A stretch of DNA of 64,000 bases. Source: Fasciolopsis buskii (lineage: Eukaryota; Platyhelminthes; Trematoda; Plagiorchiida; Fasciolidae). Position 1 is the stretch's first letter. Each line of letters opens with the position of its first letter. The notes under the pieces were generated by a model, which saw only the letters and a list, made by a program, of their open reading frames with translations, was not told where the DNA came from and did not search any database. The stretch is taken from assembly GCA_008360955.1 (NCBI GenBank), contig LUCM01000180.1, positions 331,071-395,070 on the forward strand, written 5' to 3'. Below, in pieces: positions 1 through 10,106 of the stretch. Position numbers and translations under genes: made by a program.

Positions 1-325
1 CCAAGCATGACTGGATCTTCGGTTTGAGATAAGCCATCCTGTATAGCTCGTTGGATCATGGAGGTATACAAGCTGTCACACCAAACCAAGGTGCAGTCTC
101 GCTGCGACCACCTGGTGAGACCCAGGTACCCATGTAATTAAATCTGTCTTCGTCCCACAATTCCTTTGCATGTAGAACGAGGTTTTGCTTTGAGCTAATC
201 CAGTTCTGCAACACCATTTTTCGCTTCGGTACAAAAGACATCCTGAACAAAATTGCAAATTACTTGGGTCTTTACTTGATAACACAACGCAGTTCGTATA
301 TTCTAATTGGGACAGTTTCTTATAT
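1..325 (-). mobile_element. RTE-like LINE reverse transcriptase fragment
   Basis: Read on the minus strand, this is the stretch of a non-LTR reverse transcriptase that runs from the catalytic box into the thumb. Near 290-318 the frame gives LEYTNCVVL where LINEs of this group have LEYADDxVLL, so both catalytic aspartates are gone. It continues as SSKDPSNLQ, then after a frame change MSFVPKRKMVLQNWISSK (about 190-245), and then DRFNYMGTWVSPGG (about 115-155), which matches the family's DRFxYLGSxISPGG block. At least one frameshift near 245 breaks it, and the window edge cuts the 3' part. The clade assignment (RTE/BovB-like) rests on remembered family patterns. That this is a dead LINE RT is secure. 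Confidence 0.8.
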
Positions 326-544
326 GGGGCAATACCAATGCGAGTTCCATTATCATCTCAATATGAACGCAGTGAAGAAAGGCGACAATCATGAGAAACA
401 GCACTTGTGATCAACACGGGTGAAAGACCACCGTAGGCTGGAACTTTGATTAAGCTATTTGAGACCGGGTAACTAAAATGGATTTTTCTAGCATACATTT
501 CAACGACAGGCAGCGCCGAAGAATTGCACGGTCCATTAACTTGA

Positions 545-1470
545 TCGTGGGATGAAGTGAGACTGCGTATACGGAGGGCTCGATTGACGTTTACTTATCT
601 GAAACACCGGTAGCTTTGGCGCGACATCCGCTTATTGGACAAAAGTCGTCTTTGCGCAGTAGCTTAATGATCGCCTCTGCTATACGGTTCCGAAACATGG
701 CTGTTAGGGCAAGTACTAGGACTGTCAATTTTCGGAACCAGCCATCTTTGCAGCATCGCACAAATACGATAGGAGGATGTTCTTGATAGCCCAGAAATGG
801 GATGCAGGATAGTGTGCCAAAGTTCAACCAATCGAGCCGAAACTGGATACGAATACGAAGAATATTTTGGTATGCGTTGCGTCCGCACATGGGAAATTTA
901 CACAGGAAATGCTTTCGGATCCACCCAATCTTCTGGACAATGATCTTTATGCATGCCGTTCCCAAGACACGACACGCCCATCCCTTCGCTCGAAACCTTC
1001 CTGCATAAATGTGTACAGGAACTCCTGTTTTATCTGATCCCCGATTCTCACCAATCGGCAGTAGTTCGTGAATGACTTTCTACGCAATCCCTCCTAAGTT
1101 CACATTTTTGTTCCGATTTTGTTTTCACTGTCCGAGTTTTGACACGGTGACCAGTGCGTTCTTTTAGACTGACATGCGAATGATTGTGTACATGCAAATA
1201 CAATTGCCCGTAGACTGACTTTCTTGGGGCACGTAATGGTTAGAAGACTGGCCGAGGTAGTCGGACTATGATGCAGTGAAAAGGTCTGAAAACTTTAACC
1301 AGTGGACTGCCTCGAGTCGGTTCTGTCAGATGACCGAGTGGAGGTCCATGAAATCCCCCAACTAGATGGTTGGAGACTGTAGGAATTATGTTTAAATTCC
1401 GAGGTCAGCAGCATTCTTGCATTCGAACTGTTTCTCTCTATCTATATTTCCTCTAACTTGTAACCTTAGA
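545..1470 (+). mobile_element. RTE-like LINE RT thumb and C-terminal relic
   Basis: The plus strand from about 553 reads DEVRLRIRRARLTFTYLKHR, then a stop, then WRDIRL. It continues to SPLLYGSETWLLG near 675-715, the LLYGSETWPLR signature downstream of the RT palm in RTE-type LINEs. CSIAQIR near 750-770 fits the RCLRSIAxIWW block. After a diverged or inserted stretch (about 840-1190), FLGHVMVRRL near 1222-1252 fits RWLGHVLRM. The frame ends with SILAFELFLSIYISS near 1410-1455, the same tail as the copies at 7590 and 39400. Several stops and frameshifts are present. It points away from the minus-strand fragment at 1-325, so the two are separate insertions or the product of a rearrangement. Confidence 0.78.
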
Positions 1471-1564
1471 AAACCTATCTCCCTGAGGGTTACCATTTCT
1501 CAACGAAGACTGATATCTGTCTGCATTGTTTCAATACTTTGTCATGTTTCTATTCTTTCAACTT

Positions 1565-1760
1565 CCAGATATGACTGAATCTTCGGCATCACATAAGCCA
1601 CACTTTACACCTCGTTGGGTTACGAAGGCGCGCAATCCGTTGCACCAATTCAAGGTACAGTCTCTTTGTAGCACTGTTTACTCATACGGAAAAGTCTGCT
1701 AAATTACATAGTTTTATACTAGCCAAGGATTTGAACCTCTTCTGTGGACTGAATCGGGTT
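1565..1760 (-). mobile_element. Short RTE-like LINE fragment, diverged copy of 3-150
   Basis: This segment aligns by eye with positions 3-150 in the same orientation. Shared runs include gactgRatcttcgg, cataagcca, ctcgttgg and aaggtRcagtct, interrupted by small gaps. It therefore corresponds to the same thumb-domain region of the same LINE group. On the minus strand only scraps such as EVQILG (for EVDRFxYLG) can be read, with several stops. It is a heavily decayed piece with no residual function. Confidence 0.5.
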
Positions 1761-2299
1761 CATGAAAGAAATATCCAAACAGTCACAAGAGAGAGGCCCG
1801 TGATGATCATCATTAAAAAATAACCTGTTTTAATAAAAGACTGCACAATCGCTGCCTACTGAACCTCATTAAACAAAATCGCAATTCCCTCTTGGCCGGC
1901 ACTGCGCCTGCAAGTTACGGACCTTCTTAGGAAGAGTACAAGGTGGCATTTCCACTGTTGTTATCCCTTTTTCCGGGATAGCACCTGCAGTTACTATATG
2001 CCTAGGTACAGTCTGTAAAGAAGCAAGGTTGCTCCACGCTGGTCATCGTTTAGTACTTTCATTTGTAGAACCTGTCTAAAAGGCTTTGTTAAGTAGATAA
2101 ACTGTGACAGAGAGACGGCTATAGGATGACAGACAACATAAACCATATTGCTGAGGTCTACAGAATTGTGCTATGTATATGAAGTGGGCACCAGCAGAGA
2201 GAAAGTTCTTCATCCAGTTATACCGTTGATTGTTTCTGTGGGTCCTCTTATCCTAAGAACCTGGACCAATTTTGACCATAGCTGATCATCAATCTGACA
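1761..2299. other. No gene seen
   Basis: Unassigned sequence between the RTE mosaic and the SINE head. No reading frame of note, no repeat, and no recognisable motif on either strand. Confidence 0.6.
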
Positions 2300-2480
2300 A
2301 CCGTCCGCTAACCTGCAGCGAATTGGATCAAGTGTCTGCCACTGAGAGGCCTAGAGGTTCGAATCCCCAATCCGCCAGTCACTTTGGCGGTACATGGCAA
2401 CTCGCTGCCACTCAGTTCGGAACCACATTTGACCTAATGAAACTTTGTGTGGCTCTATGCCATTCCAGTTTTTGGGGTAC
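2300..2480 (+). mobile_element. tRNA-derived SINE, degenerate
   Basis: A tRNA-like head starts near 2306. A perfect internal B box of RNA polymerase III (ggttcgaatcc) lies at 2356-2366, preceded about 30 bases upstream by an A-box-like cagcgaattgg at 2315-2325. The 5' acceptor strand does not pair with the 3' end, so this is not a working tRNA. The head runs into unrelated sequence (tttggcggtacatggcaac onward), as expected for a SINE body. The downstream limit is a guess because no second full copy is present here for comparison. A chance B box is the main alternative. Confidence 0.5.
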
Positions 2481-5400
2481 TGATTACTGGTTCGCCTCCC
2501 ATTTAGCGGCCACTAATGGCTATGGGTCATGCTTTTTCAGTATGTGCATGCTTCAGACTTGAGCAAGCTCCACATTTGTTACAGGGATCATACTAAGTTA
2601 GAACCCATACTTGTCATTATCTAAGAGGTATCTTACCATCTTAGACCCTTTGAACAAGATGTAATTTAAGCGGATAGGTCGGCGTCTACGACAAAAAGGC
2701 CCAAAAATATTTCAGAATAGTTCAACGAGATGGCTGGAACGCACTTTGTCATAAGGTTGTTTAGTGATATTTCGAGGCTAGTAAGCGCGCCAGGAAAGGA
2801 TCCCTGAAAAACGCAAGCAGCAGTAACCCGGCGACTGGCTGCTTGATTCTGGAGATCATTTTCTTTCAGCCTTGCACCAATCAATGATGGTGAATCAGGT
2901 ACCCTTGAGTTATGTATTGTTCATTTTCCCTGTTCACTAAAGTTCTTTCGTCTCGTCAGGTCTTTCAGTCTGTTTGTTATGATTTGTACTTTAGCGATAT
3001 GCTTGTCTTCGATAAGTCTATTTTTGTTCATGCAGTACGGGAGTGTGGTCCTCTGAAATCTCATATCAAAAAAATAGTTGAATCAAATAAACAGAGTGTG
3101 AACTGGTCTCAAATGCATTTGTCTCTAACTTACGCTCGTTTCGTACGACTAAATGCTGGCTGCCAAACGGGGAATTGGAAGCTGACGACGAAGCTGTACT
3201 AAGTTGTGAGATCTTTGTGTTTAAAAAGCCACTCTGGGATCGCTAAATGGCAAGCCACGTTCCAATTGCAGAGGTCTAGAGATTAATGAGCATTTTGTTA
3301 CAATCGCCTGTATACGAAAAACTTACGTTTCACGATGTACAGAAGAATGAATCGGATAGAAGCATCAACTGCGGATGATAAATACTGCGGTTGGAAATCA
3401 GCTATGGTTACCCATTGTAATCAGTTCTTAAGGATGAACAAAAGCGAAAAATGAAGAACAAATGGTTTGGACAAAGAAACAAAAATTAAAATTTAATCCG
3501 TACTAGGAACATTATGAAATGGACAAGAAGATCGACCTAACTTGCAACCTTTCTGACTGAATAAAAAAAGGCTGATATAGTTCCCGTGAAACCTACCACT
3601 TAGTAATTGCTTGCAGAGCAGAAGATATCTAACGTGTTATCAACGCATAACATTGTTCGTTGCCTGAAGAAGCATTAGAAGTCCTTTTCGGATTTCTTCG
3701 TTGCTGGAAATAATTCATTTTCTTTCAATAATGATGCACATGAACGGCTCATGTACAAACAAGGTATTCGTTGGTGACACAATCAGAGGGTCAAAATGTT
3801 CGCCCTTGCGCAGGACCGTTCACGGTCTGGACTAAAGCACAGAAGAGAGTTCATGTGAAATTTTTAAAACACGTGTTTCATTATTTGTCTGTATAGCATA
3901 ATAACGAATATTAATGGATTAGTCAATATCTTTTCCAAGCGTTTTCGATTTGTCCTTGGCTATTTGACTTCGATGGTGTGACGTTTGTGTAGTTCTGGAC
4001 TACGTTTCAGTTTGGGCAATTTCCTTCTTTCCAGTTGACTACAGTGCGTTTGACGACTGGGTTGCAATAAGCATTCGGCTGAAGGGCACGCTTTGCAATT
4101 ACTCTCCAACATCTTGCTGTTGGACTAAGTCAGGTTGTGAGTGCCACAAGTTCCGATTAACAGTTCCCGTTAGATTGGGAATACAAGTGTTTCGAAAAGC
4201 CATGAGCAGAAACAAACCCGAACTAGTTGGCTACGACAAGGAAAAGGATGAAGGAATACTCAGAGTTTAGAAGGTTCGGAGTCGCGCAGTGAGACTAGCC
4301 ACCTTCCCCGAATTGTTGCACTCGAGTGACTGGGATTCACTAGGTGGTATACAAACTTCGTTTATGCAACAATCCAACCTATTCCTATTTACATGTCAGA
4401 TCTGTTCTCGCTGCCACTGAGGGAGAAAAAGGTCACGTTGTACACAGTACAGAAGTGATACAATCTATTAAATCGATTCTAACAACTGATTTCACATCCA
4501 AAATATCGCCACTCGAATGAGCGTATCATTTTCGATATGCGGAAAATCCTCAAAATGTGTCCAGCACTCGTTGGACATAGAAACTCGGGATAGGTCACAG
4601 AGGTGTGACAAGTGATCCGCTCTGTTCCGGTGATAGTATTTAAATAGTAGTAGCAAAAGTAACTGGTGCAAAGCAATAAGTGACATGCGGTTTCCGAATA
4701 TGCTGGGCCCGAAGATATAATGTACAAATCCCAAAAATATCGCCAATGCCTCAAATTTTTCTGCCCGAATAATTCGTTTTGGAAGAAGTTTCTTCTACCA
4801 CTCGCGAAATGACAACAATTTGGGTGAGCTGTAAACATCCACACGAGAAACCATATATTGTTCTCCCAACAGCATTAGTCTGTGGGCTGCCATGGTTCGC
4901 TCCGTCCCATTTTTGGTCAGCCTGCCCTTTCGTTTTTGTGTGCAGTTAGAGAATGCTAATTCTGGTGCACTCTCAAGAGTGCAGACGTGCACTGTGCACA
5001 ACTTGGTTCGTTTAATTCAAAGCATACTATTTTTTAGATACCGACCACGAAGTGTATCGATTTATTTTAATTTAGACGTGAATGTGATGAAAAGGCTGCA
5101 CAGAAAAAGCAAACAAACCAAGATGATCTGCAGCTCCACACCCAGACGGATAGATTTTGTAAATTCTTTGCAAAACGTTCCCCATATCAAATTTGATTAT
5201 TTTATGCTCTCTTCAAGAACGGAGAATATCACCTGATTCCCTGACAAACACCCAAAGTGATTGGGAATAGAACAGCATGAGATAATCTGCACATTTGTTT
5301 CAATACAACGATTGTGTTGATCGTTAAGTTAAAACCGCTAATCGATCGGCAAATACCAATCGACAAATTATTCATCCCCCCGCTCGCCTTTTGGAGTTCT

Positions 5401-6789
5401 GTTATTGAGCTTCCACTTGCTCCATTCAAGCCGAATCAGACAGTTGGGTTGACAGCCGACTTCTCCAAGCTGCCCGGGTAAAATAAACTGTTACTGTATT
5501 TGTTTGCATCAACCAATACAACCGCCCTCGGAAAGTCCAGATTACTCACTCGCGATTTATGCTCGAGTACTAGCAAATGTATTCGTATTTCTTTCCAATT
5601 ACTGGCAACTTCTTGATTTTATCCAAATACTGAGACCTCCAAAAATTGGACATAGCTTTCCTAGAGCTTGGAAATTAGCTTTCAGGCTTATTTATTTATG
5701 TCTAGCCAGTTTCAGTTTATCAAAGTAACAACAAAGTAATTATTATTCACTCGCCTAACTTGACTTGTTTGCTTGTCCGAAATGCTTCTCACGTATCACT
5801 TATTGTCTTGAATAGGGGGGAGTCATCCCGCTTGCTTTTGAACACAAAAAGCATGCGATCATTTTCGTCTTGTGCTTGCAGTAATAATTTGCACATGCTC
5901 GAAGTGAAATCTGCTTGATCGATATAATGTAGGCTAAAAATCAGAAAATACGAAATTCTTTGGGTGAGTTTGACTGTCGCCCTTTAAGAAATCAAAATCG
6001 TCACAACTTTAGGTCAGGTGATCATTGGTGCTCACTTGATCCGTAAACTATTTTTCTTCTTGCTTCATAGAAAAATGTCTTATGCGAAGTCAAATGCATG
6101 GACTCCCACAGAAGTTATATTCTCCACACTGAAACAGTAGTGCCTACTTGAATGGATGTGTACAAACTAGCTAAAGGAATTCATGAGCCACACTTTGATA
6201 TTTGTCTGCGGGGAGCAAGATAGACATAAGTTCAGTTGGAATGACGTTGAAATTCCAGATCAAGAAACAGTGCGCAATTGACGTTTTTGGGAGCCTGATG
6301 TTCCCAAATGATTCACCCAAAAGACATATATAAAAGGACCACCCGCATAATAAGGCGAAAGGAAAACAGTTAATCTGAATACGAGAGTCTAAATTTTAAC
6401 CATGTAAAAGCACAAACATAAACCTGAGTTGCGCATCCGCCTCAATCTGCAACTAAACCGGTAACATTTTTCATGCTTAAAGTCAATTTTCCAAGGTCAA
6501 TGGATAAGCCAACGCAAGCCAAATACAAGAAGAAACGATCGTTTTTCAGTATAAAGCAATTTCAGAGATCCAAGATCAAGGCAGACAACAAAACTATAAA
6601 TAAAGTGGGATATGAACAACGCACACATAAACCAATGGTCTCATCTCGACTGGCAATGAATTGTTTCCGGTCTATACAAGATCTGCGGTCTGAAATTTAC
6701 GGAAATCACCACTCCGATTTACGACCATCACAGATTTTCAAAAACACTGAGATTCCCATTTATGGTTGGCACTGTTGTTTTCTCGGACA
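2481..6789. other. No gene seen; chance-length frames only
   Basis: About 4.3 kb without a supportable gene. The longest frames are 121 codons (4479-4844, minus), 114 (4892-5236, plus) and 109 (6473-6802, plus). None shows a family motif, a signal peptide of note or plausible splice context. The last one runs into the RTE copy that starts at 6790. Confidence 0.55.
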
Positions 6790-7690
6790 GCAGACAGTTT
6801 GACTTGGAATATGCGGACAGCGTTGTGTTACTGACCGAGGAATCAAGTAAGTTGCACATTTTCTTCAACCGCCTCGATGATAGTGCATGTGTGATTGGGA
6901 CACGTTTTGCATCTTCAAATTGTAGAATTCTGCTTGAAAAATTGGAATTGGCTCAAAAGCCAAATCTCTGTTCATGCTGAAAGAGTCAACTAATGACGAA
7001 GTAAGGTAGATAGTACTTCGATAGTTTATCTCGCCGTGGCGCATATAGAAAGAGAGCGTCTCCGCGTACTGAATAAGTCCTTCACTAGCAAATCATCAGT
7101 GTGAGTATTTGTTGTTGCATCTTACACGACAAAACTCCGTTTACCGATAAGATTGAGCATATCGGGCTAACAATCGGAGTGGATACGTTTCTATAGGCGG
7201 CTCCGAAACATGCTTCTGAAGTGCCAGAACGATATGCAATACTTCCGGTTTTTAAATTTGCGTTATTGGCAGAATAGGGCTGGAGAATTTGGCAGAATTC
7301 AAGATAAGGCGTGGATTCTGGTTCTGGGTTCTGAAAACGGTTATAGAAGCGGCCTCGGACAGAAAGGTGAGATGACTGGACATGGTTGTATAGTGTTCAC
7401 AGGAACGACTGCTACGAACTCGCTTGAATTGCTTTCGTCAACGGAGTATGTTGGAATTTGGTTTGAGAGGGCCATTCGAGACATCAAAAAAGTGCGAAGT
7501 GCACTAAATAAATAGCCTGTTATGAGCCTGGAATACACAGATCCCCAAAACAATGGGAGACCAGTGGCAGAATATGGGTTTAGTTCCGCTGTCAGTGACG
7601 TTTTTGCGTTCGAACTCTTTCCTTCTCTGTATAGTTCTTCAACTTTCTGGTTCCGCATCTAGCTTGCACCACCCTGCGTTTTTTTATGTT
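6790..7690 (+). mobile_element. RTE-like LINE 3' segment (RT palm end to C-terminus)
   Basis: The plus-strand frame 6800-6960 reads FDLEYADSVVLLTEESSKL, then FFNRLDDS and GTRFASSNCRILLEKLELA. This is the YADD box and the following FAPSKCKxLLQD block, with the second aspartate of YADD changed to Ser at 6819-6821. Downstream, past frameshifts, GSETW sits near 7200 and a GWGPRDPQxxW-like ending near 7540-7560. The block 6790-7690 matches the minus strand of 39330-40200 over its whole length, with the same indel-prone scars, so both belong to one subfamily. The 5' end is truncated just before the YADD box. A T-run at 7679-7685 may be the remains of the element's tail. Confidence 0.85.
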
Positions 7691-9556
7691 TGAGCAGACG
7701 GAATTGTCAGGTGACAATAATAAGTAGAGAACACTGGTGCCAGGTTAATGGTTCTCCACAATGGACTGAGCTGATATGGTTGGTTGAGACTGCTTTTGCT
7801 GAAGCCAGTTCTGAAAAAAAGAACCACTGGTTTTGGAAGATTTCTTCCTAGTCATTTTTTTCTCAAGTAATGTGACGAAAATCTTTCTCATCAAGAGCTC
7901 CTGAAAAGCAAAGCATGACGGTGTCCACATGAAGTTATTTGGCCTCAACCTGTTGCTTTTTTCATGGGTATTCCGTAAACTTCAATGACAGAGGCGGCAT
8001 TTTCTAAAAAATATAAGAAGTAATCGTTGAGCAGGACAAGTCATGACTTAAGCGAAACGTTAGGACTAATTTGTTCCATCGTAGGTACTTGCTTGCGCTC
8101 ACGATACACTGCCTTAAATCGCCATATTTCTTTTGTTAAAACAACCAAGTACGGTGTGAAGGCCTAGTTACCTTCGTCCACAGAGGAGTTGCATAACCAG
8201 GTCCACAGAATAACACCAGCAATGTTCCCCAAATAGCTGATTCAAAAGTGGCTAGCATCAATTCTCGGAGCCGGCTAATCCCCGCTGGTTAGCCTTCCAT
8301 TAGTGAAGAGTGGCTGAGGCCAAAGCCGTCAGACCATGGAAACATTATTCTCACCACCGCGTTTTTTTCGACGAAACTTGTGCGTTACAAGTCCTAATGA
8401 GTACTAGTTGAGCTTGTCAGCAGCAGATAGTAGAAGAGACTCAAAGTGCTAATCCAAGGCGCAAATGAGCAAGTTTCTTATTTTCTTTCGCAAATCTAAT
8501 GCCACTCAGCCTTAAATGCCTTGCAACTCCTTCCTTTATAAACTCGAAAATTCGATCGGTAAATTATTAAGTTACTCCCGTATCCCATAAACGATGGATT
8601 TCTACCGGCTTTTATTTAGCTCTTACCTTCCCGAGAGATTTCATCTGATTTATTAGTCGGCCTCTGGAGGTGCTAATTTGTGCTCCTTTTTGACCTTGTC
8701 TTTACCACGCGTATTATGACTGTTTGCCTTGAATAACACGAGGCCATCATGAAGCACACTAAAGATCTCCTTGCGATAACAGTGCATCAAAACCGGCGTG
8801 CCTACAGTGGAGGTAACGATTACTACTTGTCATATCCAGTACTCGCGGTTAATGATCAACATCATTTCCACGATTTCATGCTGACGGCTTCGATTGATAA
8901 GCCCAGCGAAAAAACCGCACCCGGTTCAGTCATTGGCGACGAGCTGATTTAGTCACTGCACTATTTTGCCAATGAAGTTCGATCGCAGAAAGCCGCTAAT
9001 AATCCGTAACATGCTTCAGTCGGACGGATTTTGCTGTCGCTAGAGTTAGTGGGAGTCGACTATTCTGATTCTGGCATTTAGCAGTTTTTTTTTGGGGGGG
9101 GGGCATGAAACCAGCTGAACCTTTCAACTTCCACAGCTGGAAAAAGGTGAGAAAAAAAAACCTTTCGGCTGTATGCAATAATTCATTCGATCGACTATCC
9201 ACTATACGCCTCATTTCCGAATGTGGGTAATTCCATGACACAACGGTAATGAGTTTTACCATGGCAGTTTTAGTGTTCTCACTTTATAAACAGCGGAACT
9301 TATCTGTCCCTATCTCTTGTTGCAAATACAACCTATAGGCTGAAAATTTTTGGATGAAATGCAATAGGAACGGGAATAACAACTGAAAGTGGCCATGAAA
9401 CAAACAAGGAAAAGTTTGTTTTCCAGGTAGTGAAAACTATGTGGTCCAAACTACATCACATAGCCCCTATTAGGCTAATTCCATGGTTCTGATACCCCCT
9501 CAGAAACAGATAACTAAATATGCACAATGTGGGTATATGTGCTCAGTAACAAAATG
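7691..9556. other. No gene seen
   Basis: No supportable gene in about 1.9 kb. The longest frame is 88 codons (8996-9262, minus), and it crosses a homopolymer junction. A 67-codon plus-strand frame at 8749-8952 has protein-like composition but no recognisable family and no clear splice sites. A 6-bp hairpin with arms ggctaa and ttagcc lies at 8274-8295. Confidence 0.55.
9085..9103. repeat. Homopolymer junction T9-G10
   Basis: Nine T residues are followed immediately by ten G residues. Runs of this kind slip during sequencing and assembly, so the exact length may be unreliable. It has no gene context. Confidence 0.9.
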
Positions 9557-9640
9557 CAGTCAAAAAAGGCTCGAAAGTATTGGTTTTTCTTTTCAGCAGT
9601 ACGTTTCGCCTGCGGATGAATGAAGAAAATTTGCCCGCAA

Positions 9641-9683
9641 GCACACGACCGGTTTCGCGGTTATTGCCGCTCTTCACGTATGC
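9641..9683 (-). ncRNA. Hammerhead-ribozyme-like fold (type I layout, minimal stem III)
   Basis: On the minus strand the order is stem I 5' arm gcatac (9683-9678), core gtgaaga (9677-9671), stem II gcgg (9670-9667), loop caataa, ccgc (9660-9657), gaaa (9656-9653), minimal stem III ccgg (9652-9649), tc (9648-9647), and stem I 3' arm gtgtgc (9646-9641). Stem I pairs over all six positions with one G-U wobble, and stem II is four perfect pairs. The triplet before the expected cleavage point is GUC, the preferred one. The one departure is G instead of C at core position 3, which in the known fold pairs with G8. Hammerheads with tiny stem III are known from Penelope-like elements and retrozymes. 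Activity is unproven and the change at position 3 argues against it. Confidence 0.55.
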
Positions 9684-9787
9684 GTACCCGGTAGTCTTCT
9701 GTCCAGCCATCCCTATACCAGTGCGCTGCGCTAAGATCCTTTCTTACTTTATGACTAAAATCTCATTTTAATTGTTAGGAGCGCAAA

Positions 9788-10106
9788 TGGATGATGAGTG
9801 GAATTAAGAATCACATGGTGATTCAAAGGAGACTTTAGTGAGGAACTAAGAAGGGAGCGCTCTGAGATGGGGTTGTTTGGACAGGGGAGTACACGGTACG
9901 CATACATGAAGAGCAGCAATAATCGCGGGACCGGTCGTGTGCTTGTGCGCAAATTTTCCTCATCCATCCGTATGCGAAACGTACTACTGGGAAGAAAAGC
10001 TAATATTTTCTGGTCTCGTGTTCCTTTTCTGGATATTAGCCTTTTCTGACCAACGAAGGTCATCCAACGAACCACCATGTGATTCTTAAATGGACTTATC
10101 ATCCTA
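9788..10106. repeat. Second inverted pair interleaved with the foldback
   Basis: Positions 9788-9824 are the reverse complement of 10069-10106, including a perfect 15-base block (9806-9820 against 10073-10087). The left arm lies in the spacer of the larger foldback and the right arm lies 60 bases beyond its right arm. The four segments therefore run A, B, A-inverted, B-inverted, not nested. The block gaatcacatggtgattc inside the left arm is itself close to a palindrome. Confidence 0.8.
9900..9942 (+). ncRNA. Decayed hammerhead-like copy in the right arm
   Basis: This is the plus-strand counterpart of the fold at 9641-9683. Stem I arms gcatac (9900-9905) and gtgtgc (9937-9942) still pair, and ccggtc (9931-9936) is kept. 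Core position 3 is A (9906), stem II has a mismatch and a wobble (gcag against tcgc), and GAAA has become GGGA (9927-9930). It can hardly be active. Its value is as a second witness of the ancestral layout. Confidence 0.5.

Larger units (their letters stand above)
9557..10008. repeat. Foldback: inverted copies of one element
   Basis: The left arm (about 9557-9772) and the right arm (about 9822-10008) are reverse complements of each other over roughly 190 bases, with mismatches and small gaps (about three quarters identical by eye). The similarity is clear in protein space as well. The plus strand at 9595 and the minus strand at 9990 both give SSTFR followed by R-M-N/D-E-E-N-L and STRPV. That shadow is not evidence of a protein, only of shared DNA. 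In the sense direction the unit holds a hammerhead-like core, given as separate entries. The spacer holds one arm of a second inverted pair. Confidence 0.85.

Noticed and set aside
2306..2376. A functional tRNA gene
   Set aside because: The B box is perfect, but the acceptor and anticodon stems do not pair.
9590..10102. Similar 63- and 115-codon frames on opposite strands, suggesting a duplicated gene
   Set aside because: The similarity comes from the inverted DNA repeat. The frames have no start context or domain and cross the ribozyme-like fold.
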